A DNA stretch of 7,994 nt from Clostridiales bacterium (GCA_031270585.1 JAISXK010000015.1:1-7994), one strand, 5' to 3'. Positions 1 through 6,685 are shown, counted from the stretch's first letter. The notes: generated from the letters alone by a model not told the origin. Program-made: numbers and translations.

Positions 1-2619
1 TCCCTGCAGCGTCTGATCCTTATAGAGCGTAAATACCACGCCGCTTACGGCTACGCCCTTTTCATCCACCTTCGTGATGGCGACAGTACCGCTGCTGTAA
101 TAGGTATTGTCCACGGTAATTTCGGGGTTTTTATTCGTTTTGCTTAGCGTTACGGCCTGCGTCGCGGCGTTTAGCACATACCCCGCAGGCGCTGAAATTT
201 CTTTCAGGGAATACGCTGCGTAGGGCAGGTTTCTTATTACCGCCGTTTGGTTTACGGTAAACGTGTCGCCGCCCGACGCGCTTGGTACGAGGTGATCGCC
301 GTTTACCGCCAGCTTTACGACGCCCCCCGTGCTGTCGAGCAGCTGGAACACCGCGCCGCTAATCAGCGTGGTCGTGCCGGCGCGCCGCTTATTTAGCGTG
401 ATGCTGCCCACAAAGTCGTCGGGCGTGTTCGTGATCTCCACCGTTCTTTCGCCGGCGGAACCGCTGCCGTCGGTGTTCACGTCGCTGATGGTCACGCTGC
501 CGTCCGCCGTGTTTTTCGTGATGCTGATGGCAATGGGCGAGACATTGGAGTAATCGCTGCCGCTGCCCACCTGTTCATGCAGGTAATAGGTGCTCGTACC
601 GTCCCGCAGGGTGGTGGTCAGATAATTAAAGTTGATAGTAGCCGTCGTGTTGCCGCTTCCCGCCACATTCGCCGTGACGAGGCCCACGCGGTACGCCGAG
701 GCCGTGGAAGTTCTTGACGTGCTGAGTATAAACGTAATGGTCGCGCCACGCACGGGCGAGGTGCCCACCGCGCCCGGCGTCCATATCTTTCTTACATGCA
801 GCTTGGCGTCGCGGTATACGCGCACGGTGCTGCTCATGATGGTGTTGCTCGCGCTCTGGCCGGGCATGAGCGTCGTTTTATTAACGCCGACGGTAAACGG
901 CAGGTAGTAATTGCCGTTTTTGAGTATTTCCGCGACGCTGTTTTTCTTTATGGTGACCACATTGCCGCTTTGCGTCAACACAAACGGGAATGGGTTCATA
1001 CCGCTGTCCGTCGATGTGGGGTCTGCGGATTTAAACGTAAACGCGCCGTTGAGCGTATCCGTGGCGTATACGTAATCGGCGGGCTCTTTTGTTGTTCCGT
1101 CGCTTATCTGGCGCAGGCCCGCGACAAACTGCACGTCGGGCAGGTTGCCGCCCGCGTCTTCGCTCAGGGCGATGTTTTCCACCAGGTTGCTGCCGTTTTT
1201 GATGTATTTGCGCGCCAGCAGGAGGCTGGACTGGGAAACGACGATTTCAACGTTATCGTAAAGCTCCACAGGATCGCCGCCGGTGTTGAGCACCACTTTC
1301 ATGGAGTTGTTGATGGTGCTGGGGCTGCCCTCCACCTTTGTATAGTAATAGAACACATACTGCCCGCCCGCGAAGGGGCCGGTGATGGTGATGATAAAGC
1401 CCTGCGGGGCGTTGTTGGGCAGCTCTACCGTAATGTTCGGCATTTGCAGCAGCCCGCCCGATTCATCCACCAGCGCCGTGCGCGCGGTGGCGGGGGTGAC
1501 GATATTGCCGGCGCTGTCGCACAGCACCATGCCGCTGCTCATGGTGTCGGTGATGACTATGGATTGCTGGTCGGTCGTCAGCGTGGGCAGGTTCAACCCT
1601 ATCCTGTACTGCACGGGGTTGTTTTTATTGGTGATGACGTAGTTGCCGTTCGCCAGATGCGTAAAGTTATCGCCAAAGGGGCGCTTGCTTACGCCATAAC
1701 TGCCCTCGGGCACGCCGGGGTCGATATGGATGCCGCCCTCGGACTGGATCTGCCAGACGGTACCGTCCTGATCGAACTGCATAATGACGTGCTGGTCATT
1801 CTCGCCCGTATAGTTTGTGATATCCACCAAAAGGCTGATGCTGAAGTTGATATTCAGCAGCGAGCCGTTGTTCGTCGTGCCGGTAAACCTGAGCACGCAC
1901 TGGTTCGACCCGCTTATGTAGCCGCTATCCTGCGTGATCACGCCCTGGCTCTTCAATTCGTTCAACCATGTTTGCAGGTTTTCCGAATTTGTGGCGTTGG
2001 CGTTGGGCACGGCGTAGGCCGGGAAGGTGATGGTAAGCGAAAGCCCCGACGTGATAGCCGGAACCTGTACGCCGTCCACTGTTTTTCCCTGATCCCTTAC
2101 GCTGCCCAATATGGTGACGGCGGAGTTGTGGCCAAGGTCGCCGGTGCTGGTGACATCGACCTCGACAGCCGCCAGTATGCCGGTGGGCAGTCCCGAAATA
2201 ATGCCGCCCAGGGTTTGCATGCCGGGCGAACCCAGACCCTGCATCAGCGACATCTGGCCTTCGCCTTCGCCTTCGCCCTCTGCGGCGCCCGCCGCCTGCA
2301 CAGGTTCGCCGTTTTGCTGCGTGGCTTCAGGCGCCGCCTGGGACGCGCCGCCCAGCTCATACGGGTTGAGCACGGCCAAAGCCGCCGCGCCCTGCTCGCC
2401 CGCGTTGGGGTCGAGCGCGCCGCCCTGCGCCTGTTCCGCAGGCGGTTGCTGGGCAGGCTCTGCGGCCTGCGGCTCGCCCTCGCTTGTCGCGGCCGTTTCG
2501 TTGGGATCAAGACTCGAACCGGCCAGGGATATGGCCATTTGGCCCAGTACCAGAAGCAGTACCAGCATCAACGCCATAATCTGCCGTGATTTTTTGTTTT
2601 TCCTCATCCAAGTATTCAT
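1..2619 (-). CDS. Secreted multi-domain adhesin/pilin-like protein with CnaB (SpaA-type) isopeptide domains, partial at C-terminus
   Basis: The frame is open from the ATG at 2619 to the left edge (873 residues, no stop). AAGGGG at 2633-2628 lies 8 nt before the ATG. Residues 1-33 form a signal peptide: basic R6-R12, hydrophobic 14-30, likely cleavage after A33. Residues 34-150 are a low-complexity Ala/Gln/Glu/Gly spacer with an EG repeat at 114-121. Two D2-like domains follow, about 300-455 (K312, D358 in ITDTM, N437/N438) and 465-600 (K471, D521 in ATDTL, N592). Then come CnaB-like domains at 605-733 (K611, E682 in YLHEQ, N731 in ITNTP) and 738-838 (K744, E807 in LKEISAPAGY, N838). A third starts at 844 with K850 and is cut by the window edge. 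Such domains form Lys-Asn isopeptide bonds in Gram-positive pilins and adhesins. The nearby sortase is the likely anchoring or polymerising enzyme, but the expected C-terminal sorting signal is outside the window. Backbone pilin, tip adhesin and single cell-wall adhesin cannot be told apart here. Confidence 0.9.
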   Translation of the reverse strand, partial: MNTWMRKNKKSRQIMALMLVLLLVLGQMAISLAGSSLDPNETAATSEGEPQAAEPAQQPPAEQAQGGALDPNAGEQGAAALAVLNPYELGGASQAAPEATQQNGEPVQAAGAAEGEGEGEGQMSLMQGLGSPGMQTLGGIISGLPTGILAAVEVDVTSTGDLGHNSAVTILGSVRDQGKTVDGVQVPAITSGLSLTITFPAYAVPNANATNSENLQTWLNELKSQGVITQDSGYISGSNQCVLRFTGTTNNGSLLNINFSISLLVDITNYTGENDQHVIMQFDQDGTVWQIQSEGGIHIDPGVPEGSYGVSKRPFGDNFTHLANGNYVITNKNNPVQYRIGLNLPTLTTDQQSIVITDTMSSGMVLCDSAGNIVTPATARTALVDESGGLLQMPNITVELPNNAPQGFIITITGPFAGGQYVFYYYTKVEGSPSTINNSMKVVLNTGGDPVELYDNVEIVVSQSSLLLARKYIKNGSNLVENIALSEDAGGNLPDVQFVAGLRQISDGTTKEPADYVYATDTLNGAFTFKSADPTSTDSGMNPFPFVLTQSGNVVTIKKNSVAEILKNGNYYLPFTVGVNKTTLMPGQSASNTIMSSTVRVYRDAKLHVRKIWTPGAVGTSPVRGATITFILSTSRTSTASAYRVGLVTANVAGSGNTTATINFNYLTTTLRDGTSTYYLHEQVGSGSDYSNVSPIAISITKNTADGSVTISDVNTDGSGSAGERTVEITNTPDDFVGSITLNKRRAGTTTLISGAVFQLLDSTGGVVKLAVNGDHLVPSASGGDTFTVNQTAVIRNLPYAAYSLKEISAPAGYVLNAATQAVTLSKTNKNPEITVDNTYYSSGTVAITKVDEKGVAVSGVVFTLYKDQTLQG

Positions 2620-2726
2620 GTTATTAACCCCTTCCCTAGAAAAAACATAGCTTACACATTATTTTAAACCCCTGTGCCAGGATATAAGCACAAAAGTTGC
2701 ATCTTTTATCCGCGTTTTCCTGGCCG

Positions 2727-2759
2727 CCGCGCAAAACGCCGCGTTTTTCATGCGCGCGG
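2727..2759 (-). terminator. Hairpin in the gap between the sortase and adhesin genes
   Basis: Outer arms CCGCGC (2727-2732) and GCGCGG (2754-2759) are complementary. Inside them AAAACG (2733-2738) pairs with CGTTTT (2742-2747) around a 3-nt loop, leaving an asymmetric bulge at 2748-2753. It lies 52 nt after the sortase stop on the transcribed strand and has no T-tract after the outer stem, although the inner stem ends in TTTT. It could be a weak terminator or a processing/stabilising hairpin that sets different levels for sortase and adhesin. In the rest of the 192-nt gap (2620-2811), the only promoter-like sign is TAAAAT at 2666-2661, with no good -35 box, so a separate adhesin promoter is possible but not shown. 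Confidence 0.4.
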
Positions 2760-2811
2760 TATTCTGTAAAGCGGTAAGGAAGAGCGTGATTTTCTTAATT
2801 AATTGGTGCTA

Positions 2812-3534
2812 TTACAATTCAGACTGGATCTCGCAAAGTATGATGAGCCTGTGGCTGCCCACGCCCTGCGGCGTGCAGGTGATTAAAGAAAGATATCTGC
2901 CGTCGGTATGCTTGTAAAGCTCTTCAAACAGGTTCTCGGGCAGAACCTCGATTTTATCGACGACGGTGTATGTGTATAGCTGCGCGTCCATATCTGCGAT
3001 GTATACGGTATCGCCGCGCACCAATTCGTTGAGCCTGTTGAAAAGCCTGCCCCTGGCCTTCATCCTGTGCCCGAAAAGCAGGCAATTGCCGGGCTGTCCC
3101 GGCTCCGCCGACATGGCGAACCATCCCGCGCCATAGCGCAAACCAACCTTGCCCGTGCCTTCCAGCACGGGTAAATTCAAGCTGATCTTGGGGATTTCCA
3201 GTTTGCCTTTGGCCGTTAGTTTTTTTTGCTGCGCAAGTTCCTGCGCTTCGGTAAGTTCTTCCGGCCTGTCAAAATCTACGCCGAGAAGTTTTTCCAATCC
3301 TTCGATCGCCACCCAGTCCTCGTTTTCGCCGTCAATCTCCGGCGCAAGCGACGTCAGCACGATCTCTGATTTTCCATTTTCTATTTGCATGAGCAAATCC
3401 TGCGAGGCCTGCTCGGATATGCGCGCTTTCCAATGGTCGCGGGATAAAAACAGCCCCGCCAAAACCATCGCGAGCATGACGCATAACGTGAAGAGCGTTT
3501 GCAGAATGCGCTCCGATCTGGATCTCATGTCCAT
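2812..3534 (-). CDS. Sortase family transpeptidase, membrane-anchored
   Basis: This 240-residue sortase is a cysteine transpeptidase that cleaves a C-terminal sorting motif and joins the protein to peptidoglycan or to another pilin subunit, outside the membrane. Residues 10-30 form an N-terminal membrane anchor after a basic start. An acidic linker covers about 64-100. The catalytic domain (about 110-238) opens with LEIPKISLNLPVLEG. The catalytic triad is visible: His156 in FGHRM, Cys220 in LITCTP and Arg229 in SHRL. The TCTP-G-SHRL pattern is closest to pilin-type class C sortases. However, there is no clear DPW/DPF lid motif and no C-terminal membrane span, so the class is uncertain. The start at 3534 is chosen because GGTGG (3546-3542) sits 7 nt upstream; M3 is the alternative. 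The gene begins 14 nt after the stop of the sigma-like gene and precedes the adhesin, its likely substrate. Confidence 0.93.
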   Translation of the reverse strand: MDMRSRSERILQTLFTLCVMLAMVLAGLFLSRDHWKARISEQASQDLLMQIENGKSEIVLTSLAPEIDGENEDWVAIEGLEKLLGVDFDRPEELTEAQELAQQKKLTAKGKLEIPKISLNLPVLEGTGKVGLRYGAGWFAMSAEPGQPGNCLLFGHRMKARGRLFNRLNELVRGDTVYIADMDAQLYTYTVVDKIEVLPENLFEELYKHTDGRYLSLITCTPQGVGSHRLIILCEIQSEL

Positions 3535-3548
3535 TTATGTTCCACCGC

Positions 3549-4715
3549 CTAGAAAAGCTCCATAACGTGATCGTTAAACCACATATACCCCAGATCGACC
3601 TCCGGGAGAAGCTTTATATCCATTAAGATACCCACGATCATCCAAAGTGTAAGCAAAATGATAGAACCAAGCCCCGCGATGAGCATCATGCGGCCCGTCG
3701 CGCGCTTTTTGTTTTGCCTTCCTTTGGCTTCGGGGACAATTGGCATTTGCGGAACAACCGGAGCCGTATAAAATGGGTTGCCCTGCGCAAGATTGGCGCT
3801 TTGCGGCGTGGCCGCAAAGGCAGCCTGCGGCATATTGTCCGCCGGCTGTACGCCCGGCGCCTGCTGCTGCATGGCCATCTGTTCATCCTTGGCTTTCGTG
3901 TGCGCGTCAATAATCGACGCCACAAGATCCGCCTGCGCCTGCGTGGGAAACACCTGCGGCTCCATCCGCTCCTGCCCCTGTTGATGATTTAATAGGTCCC
4001 GCCCCATGCCGCCTTGCGGCTGGGCCGTTAACTGCGGCTGAGCCGTCAACTGCGGCTGCCCAAACCCTTCGGCGCCGTATTGCGGCTGCGTTTGCGTTTG
4101 CGTCTGCGCCATGTATGGGTTCGCTTCGGGCGGATGCGTTTGCCGGAAATCCGGTTGGCCGCCCCAGGGGGTTTCATTCGCCTTTTGTGCCGGCCCCGCG
4201 TAGGGAACCTGCCTGCCCGCTTGTTGGGCTATATCGTCCCAGGGGGTTTGCCGCGCGCCGTAGCGCTCCTGCCCGTCATAGGGCGGGGGCGGCGCAGTCT
4301 GCAACGATTGGGCCTGCGGCGAAGGCGATACCGGCTGTGCCGATTGTACCGGCGATACCGGCAATACCGGCAATACCGGTTGTACCGGTTGTACCGGCTG
4401 CGGAGAAACAGCCTGTGGTTGTTGTAATTGCCCCAATATGATTGGCTGTTGCGCGTTCAGGCCCAACTGCCGCTTGGCAAGGTGCGATTCCGCAAGGGTT
4501 TTTAACCATTCTGCGGTAACGTCGACGGTGCCGACACCAATGAGCGCTTCATAAACATCGTGGAAAATACTTTTGAGTATTTCACGCGCAAGCTGCCTGT
4601 CGTTGCACCGGGCCACCAGCATCGTATATATGCTGTCGCCATACTGCTTGAATATCAGCTTGAATGTTTCTTCCCCGCCGCTATACGTGGCGTTTACCAG
4701 TTTGGGACTGATCAT
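3549..4715 (-). CDS. Membrane protein with sigma-70 region-2-like N-terminus, Pro/Gln-rich linker and C-terminal membrane span
   Basis: The product has 388 residues and matches no named family I recognise. Residues 15-85 resemble ECF sigma-70 region 2: a helical FKLIFKQYGDSIYTML segment, then DRQLAREILKSIFHDVYEAL, then an AEWLKTLAESHLAKR helix. No region 4 follows. Residues 86-330 are disordered-looking and rich in Pro, Gln and Ala, with PVQ/PVL triplets (107-129), two TPW motifs (158-160, 183-185), a QTQTQT run and a doubled QPQLTA. A basic stretch (331-342) precedes one membrane span (343-367), and about 20 residues remain outside, ending LGYMWFNDHVMELF. By the positive-inside rule the sigma-like part is cytoplasmic. 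ATG 4715 is preferred because AAGGAG (4725-4720) lies 4 nt upstream, a rather short gap; ATG 4730 and TTG 4736 are in-frame alternatives without a good Shine-Dalgarno. It is the first gene of the sortase-adhesin operon. A regulatory or assembly role is inference only. Confidence 0.85.
   Translation of the reverse strand: MISPKLVNATYSGGEETFKLIFKQYGDSIYTMLVARCNDRQLAREILKSIFHDVYEALIGVGTVDVTAEWLKTLAESHLAKRQLGLNAQQPIILGQLQQPQAVSPQPVQPVQPVLPVLPVSPVQSAQPVSPSPQAQSLQTAPPPPYDGQERYGARQTPWDDIAQQAGRQVPYAGPAQKANETPWGGQPDFRQTHPPEANPYMAQTQTQTQPQYGAEGFGQPQLTAQPQLTAQPQGGMGRDLLNHQQGQERMEPQVFPTQAQADLVASIIDAHTKAKDEQMAMQQQAPGVQPADNMPQAAFAATPQSANLAQGNPFYTAPVVPQMPIVPEAKGRQNKKRATGRMMLIAGLGSIILLTLWMIVGILMDIKLLPEVDLGYMWFNDHVMELF
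4024..4059 (-). repeat. Two tandem 18-nt units inside the linker coding region
   Basis: Units at 4024-4041 and 4042-4059 differ by only two bases and encode a doubled six-residue QPQLTA-type motif in the Gln/Pro-rich linker of the sigma-like membrane protein. A partial third copy (QPQGG) adjoins. The unit length is a multiple of three, so copy changes would alter linker length without breaking the frame. Confidence 0.8.
4328..4399 (-). repeat. Eight 9-nt minisatellite units (ataccggca-type) encoding Pro-Val-X triplets
   Basis: Eight consecutive 9-nt units of the form rtaccggnn run through this stretch; the unit at 4337 is diverged. Read on the minus strand they encode PVQ, PVL and PVS triplets (residues about 107-129) at the start of the disordered linker. 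Such repeats can expand or contract by slippage, always in frame, changing the reach of the tether between the sigma-like head and the membrane. Confidence 0.8.
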
Positions 4716-4729
4716 AGTTCTCCTTCGCA

Positions 4730-4844
4730 TCTTCAAGCAAGACGCCTGCCATCTCTACCAAAAGCAACATCCATTTTGCTTTCTGAGTCTATAAAACCCA
4801 GCCGGTATGATTGACAGGTGCAAGCTCGCCTGGCGTCTTGAAGA
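4730..4844 (-). promoter_or_regulatory. Candidate structured 5' leader closed by a long-range stem
   Basis: GGCGTCTTG at 4832-4840 is perfectly complementary to CAAGACGCC at 4738-4746. The outer part TTGAAGA (4838-4844) can also pair with TCTTCAA (4730-4736) through a 4-nt offset. In the mRNA (minus strand) the stem would enclose about 85 nt with smaller hairpins, such as AAAGCAA/TTGCTTT around an 8-nt loop. Its 3' arm ends 4 nt before the AAGGAG ribosome binding site of the sigma-like gene, where a switch could control translation. I could not match it to a riboswitch class I know; the c-di-GMP consensus cores were not found. Confidence 0.4.
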
Positions 4845-4847
4845 AGC

Positions 4848-4876
4848 GCTGTACGAACCTATTTCCCCACCGTCAA
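4848..4876 (-). promoter_or_regulatory. Possible promoter of the sigma-like/sortase/adhesin operon
   Basis: On the minus strand TTGACG (4876-4871) is separated by 17 nt from TACAGC (4853-4848), which is a poor -10 box (3 of 6). Initiation about 7 nt later would start the RNA close to the 5' arm of the leader stem at 4844, which gives some support. A rival is TTATCG (4992-4987), 18 nt, then TATATT (4968-4963). Neither is strong, and the operon may depend on another sigma factor. Confidence 0.25.
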
Positions 4877-5220
4877 CTTTATTTTACCAGCTGTTGGTAG
4901 TTCTTCGGCCTTAAACCGGTCTTATTTCAGTCACATATCCCAATCGTGCGGTTCTTTTACAAAATATACACAAACCCTTATGCGGTCGATAAACCCGCCA
5001 CACAGTTAGTGACGGATGAATTGGCCAAAAACTTAACTGAAATCATGATTTTTCCGATTTTTGCGGGCCGCCCGCCATTCCATTATAGACCCGGGCGCGC
5101 GTTATGCAAGCGCTTTATGGCGGCATGTGTAAACATACGGCGCGCATACATATTCTTATCTTTACAGGTGTTGTATTTAAACTGTACGCACCCCACAACA
5201 TATAGATTTATTGCTGCAAA
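4877..5220. other. Intergenic stretch with no convincing gene
   Basis: This is most of the 593-nt gap between the start of the sigma-like gene and the end of the DRE-TIM gene. It is richer in A+T than its neighbours. The only longer open frame (plus, 4946-5284) has no ribosome binding site, no recognisable domain and runs into the terminator hairpin, so it is probably not a gene. Apart from the weak alternative promoter at 4963-4992, I see nothing specific here. Confidence 0.6.
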
Positions 5221-5273
5221 CGGCCGCTTTTTTGGCTCTTCAAAATTTTTTTTGAACGCCATACAAGCGGCCG
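5221..5273 (-). terminator. Composite hairpin downstream of the DRE-TIM gene, probable terminator
   Basis: Three nested stems are visible: CGGCCGCTT (5221-5229) with AAGCGGCCG (5265-5273), TGGC (5233-5236) with GCCA (5258-5261), and TTCAAAA (5239-5245) with TTTTGAA (5250-5256) around a TTTT loop. Small internal loops separate them. The structure starts 35 nt after the stop of the minus-strand gene, as expected for its terminator. The T-tract after the stem is short (TTTG), so termination may be imperfect or the hairpin may mainly protect the 3' end. Confidence 0.6.
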
Positions 5274-5308
5274 CCGCCGTATGATTATGTACATGTAAAT
5301 TTTATTCT

Positions 5309-6685
5309 TTAAAACAGATCCGGCGCGACTTCACGGCAGATGGCAAGTAGCTCGCCGTCGCCTATGGATGTTGTGCGGCCGTTTTCATAAAGCGCGCCTA
5401 TCTTTTCTTTCACGCTTTCCACAACCGCGCTTTTTTTATCGAGCGCGCCGCCGTTTTTAAGGCCGGGAATGTTGGCGTTCATCCAATAGGCTATGCCGGC
5501 AAGGCCGCTGTGCGCGTCCACCACCACGGTTGCGGGGCGGTTTAATATGGCCTCGGTATTGAATATGTTGTAGATCTGCTCGTTTTTCATCAAACCGTCC
5601 GCGTGGATGCCGGCGCGCGTAGAGCAGAAGTTTTTGCCCACGAACGGCGTTTGCGGCGGTATATCGTAGCCTATCTCTTTTTGAAAATACGCGGCGATTT
5701 CGGTAATGACGGCAAGCTGCATGCCGTCCTCGTGGCCGCGCAGGCCGCAATATTCCATCACCATGGCCTCCAGCGGGCAATTGCCCGTGCGTTCGCCGAT
5801 GCCCAAAAGCGAGCAGTTGACGGCTGCGGCGCCGTAGAGCCACGCCGAGGCCGCGTTTGTAACCACCTTGTAAAAATCGTTATGGCCATGCCACTCGATC
5901 ATGCCGCTCGCTATATTGGCATAATGCCGCAGGCCGTATATGATGCCCGGCACGCTGCGCGGCAGCGACGCGCCCGGATAGCCAACGCCAAGGCCCAGCG
6001 TATCGCAGCAGCGTATTTTGATGGGAATACCCGACTCCTCGCTCAACTTGCTCAACTCGTGCGCGAAGGGCACCACAAACCCGTAAAAATCGGCGCGGGT
6101 GATATCTTCAAAGTGGCAGCGCGGACGAATGCCGCGGCTTAGCGCCATTTTCACGACGGACAGGTATTGGTCCATTGCCTGCGCGCGGGTTTTGCCCATC
6201 TTCTTGAATATATGATAATCGGAGCAGCTGACGAGTATGCCGGTTTCTTCCACCCCTATTTCCTTCACGAGATCAAAATCGCCCACGGTCGCCCTGATCC
6301 ACGTGGTAATCTCGGGGAACCGGTAGCCGCGCCGCATGCACATCTCGATAGCCTGCCTGTCCTGCTTGCTGTACACGAAAAACTCGCTCTGGCGTATAAC
6401 GCCGCGCGGGCCGCCAAGCTCGTGCATCAGATCATAGAGCTTTAATATCTGCGCAGCCGTAAAGGGCTCGCGGGATTGCTGCCCATCGCGAAAGGTCGTG
6501 TCGGTGATCCAAATTTCTTCGGGCATGTGCATGGGCACAAGCCGGTAATTGAACGCCACCTTGGGTATTTCGTCGTAATTGAACATTTCGGGAAACAGGT
6601 TGGGCTCGGATACATCCTGCACGAAATACTTGTAGTAATCCTCACGCAGGAGGTTGGAATGATCGTCGAACACGAGTTTATTCAT
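5309..6685 (-). CDS. DRE-TIM metallolyase-family acyltransferase (citrate/homocitrate/2-isopropylmalate synthase-like), candidate Re-citrate synthase
   Basis: The 458-residue product belongs to the HMGL-like family, whose TIM-barrel enzymes condense acetyl-CoA with a 2-oxo acid using a divalent metal. DTTFRDGQQS at 62-71 carries the R66-D67-G68 signature. HGHND at 266-270 supplies His266 and His268, and GIGERTGN at 295-302 supplies Asn302; with Asp67 these match the family's metal site. STRAGIHADG (355-364) and the C-terminal helices follow the usual post-barrel segment. A roughly 57-residue N-terminal extension is present, and the LeuA-type regulatory domain seems absent. Size and layout agree with the Clostridium kluyveri-type Re-citrate synthase (oxaloacetate substrate), but homocitrate or isopropylmalate synthase cannot be excluded by eye, and no pathway neighbours are in view. 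ATG 6685 is chosen because AAGGAG (6698-6693) lies 7 nt upstream; a GTG one codon earlier is only 4 nt away. It is a single-gene unit with its own promoter and terminator. Confidence 0.93.
   Translation of the reverse strand: MNKLVFDDHSNLLREDYYKYFVQDVSEPNLFPEMFNYDEIPKVAFNYRLVPMHMPEEIWITDTTFRDGQQSREPFTAAQILKLYDLMHELGGPRGVIRQSEFFVYSKQDRQAIEMCMRRGYRFPEITTWIRATVGDFDLVKEIGVEETGILVSCSDYHIFKKMGKTRAQAMDQYLSVVKMALSRGIRPRCHFEDITRADFYGFVVPFAHELSKLSEESGIPIKIRCCDTLGLGVGYPGASLPRSVPGIIYGLRHYANIASGMIEWHGHNDFYKVVTNAASAWLYGAAAVNCSLLGIGERTGNCPLEAMVMEYCGLRGHEDGMQLAVITEIAAYFQKEIGYDIPPQTPFVGKNFCSTRAGIHADGLMKNEQIYNIFNTEAILNRPATVVVDAHSGLAGIAYWMNANIPGLKNGGALDKKSAVVESVKEKIGALYENGRTTSIGDGELLAICREVAPDLF

Noticed and set aside
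2258..2280. Phase-variable repeat in the adhesin gene
   Set aside because: The repeat unit is 6 nt, so copy changes keep the reading frame and cannot switch the gene on or off.
796..2589. Long plus-strand open frame (597 codons) antisense to the adhesin gene
   Set aside because: The translation is rich in His, Arg and Gly with no recognisable domain and no good ribosome binding site. The opposite strand encodes a signal peptide and clear CnaB/D2 motifs over the same bases. It is a shadow of GC-rich codon use.
2661..2679. Sigma-54-like TGGCAC element upstream of the adhesin gene (minus strand)
   Set aside because: The -12 GC expected at the fixed spacing is missing (TTTAAA instead of TTGCA), so the match is only a half site.
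2680..2704. GCAACTTTT on the minus strand upstream of the adhesin, resembling an ECF sigma -35 box
   Set aside because: No CGTC-type -10 element follows at 15-18 nt. A link with the sigma-like protein of this operon would be attractive but is not supported.
4716..4860. Cyclic-di-GMP riboswitch in the leader of the sigma-like/sortase/adhesin operon
   Set aside because: Such riboswitches often control clostridial adhesins, but the conserved core motifs of the two known classes could not be found in the leader.
4946..5284. Plus-strand open frame of 112 codons in the intergenic region
   Set aside because: No ribosome binding site, no recognisable domain, and its 3' end consists of the terminator hairpin of the neighbouring gene.
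5603..6142. Plus-strand open frame of 179 codons antisense to the DRE-TIM gene
   Set aside because: It lies wholly inside a gene with complete catalytic motifs, has no ribosome binding site and shows no recognisable domain.
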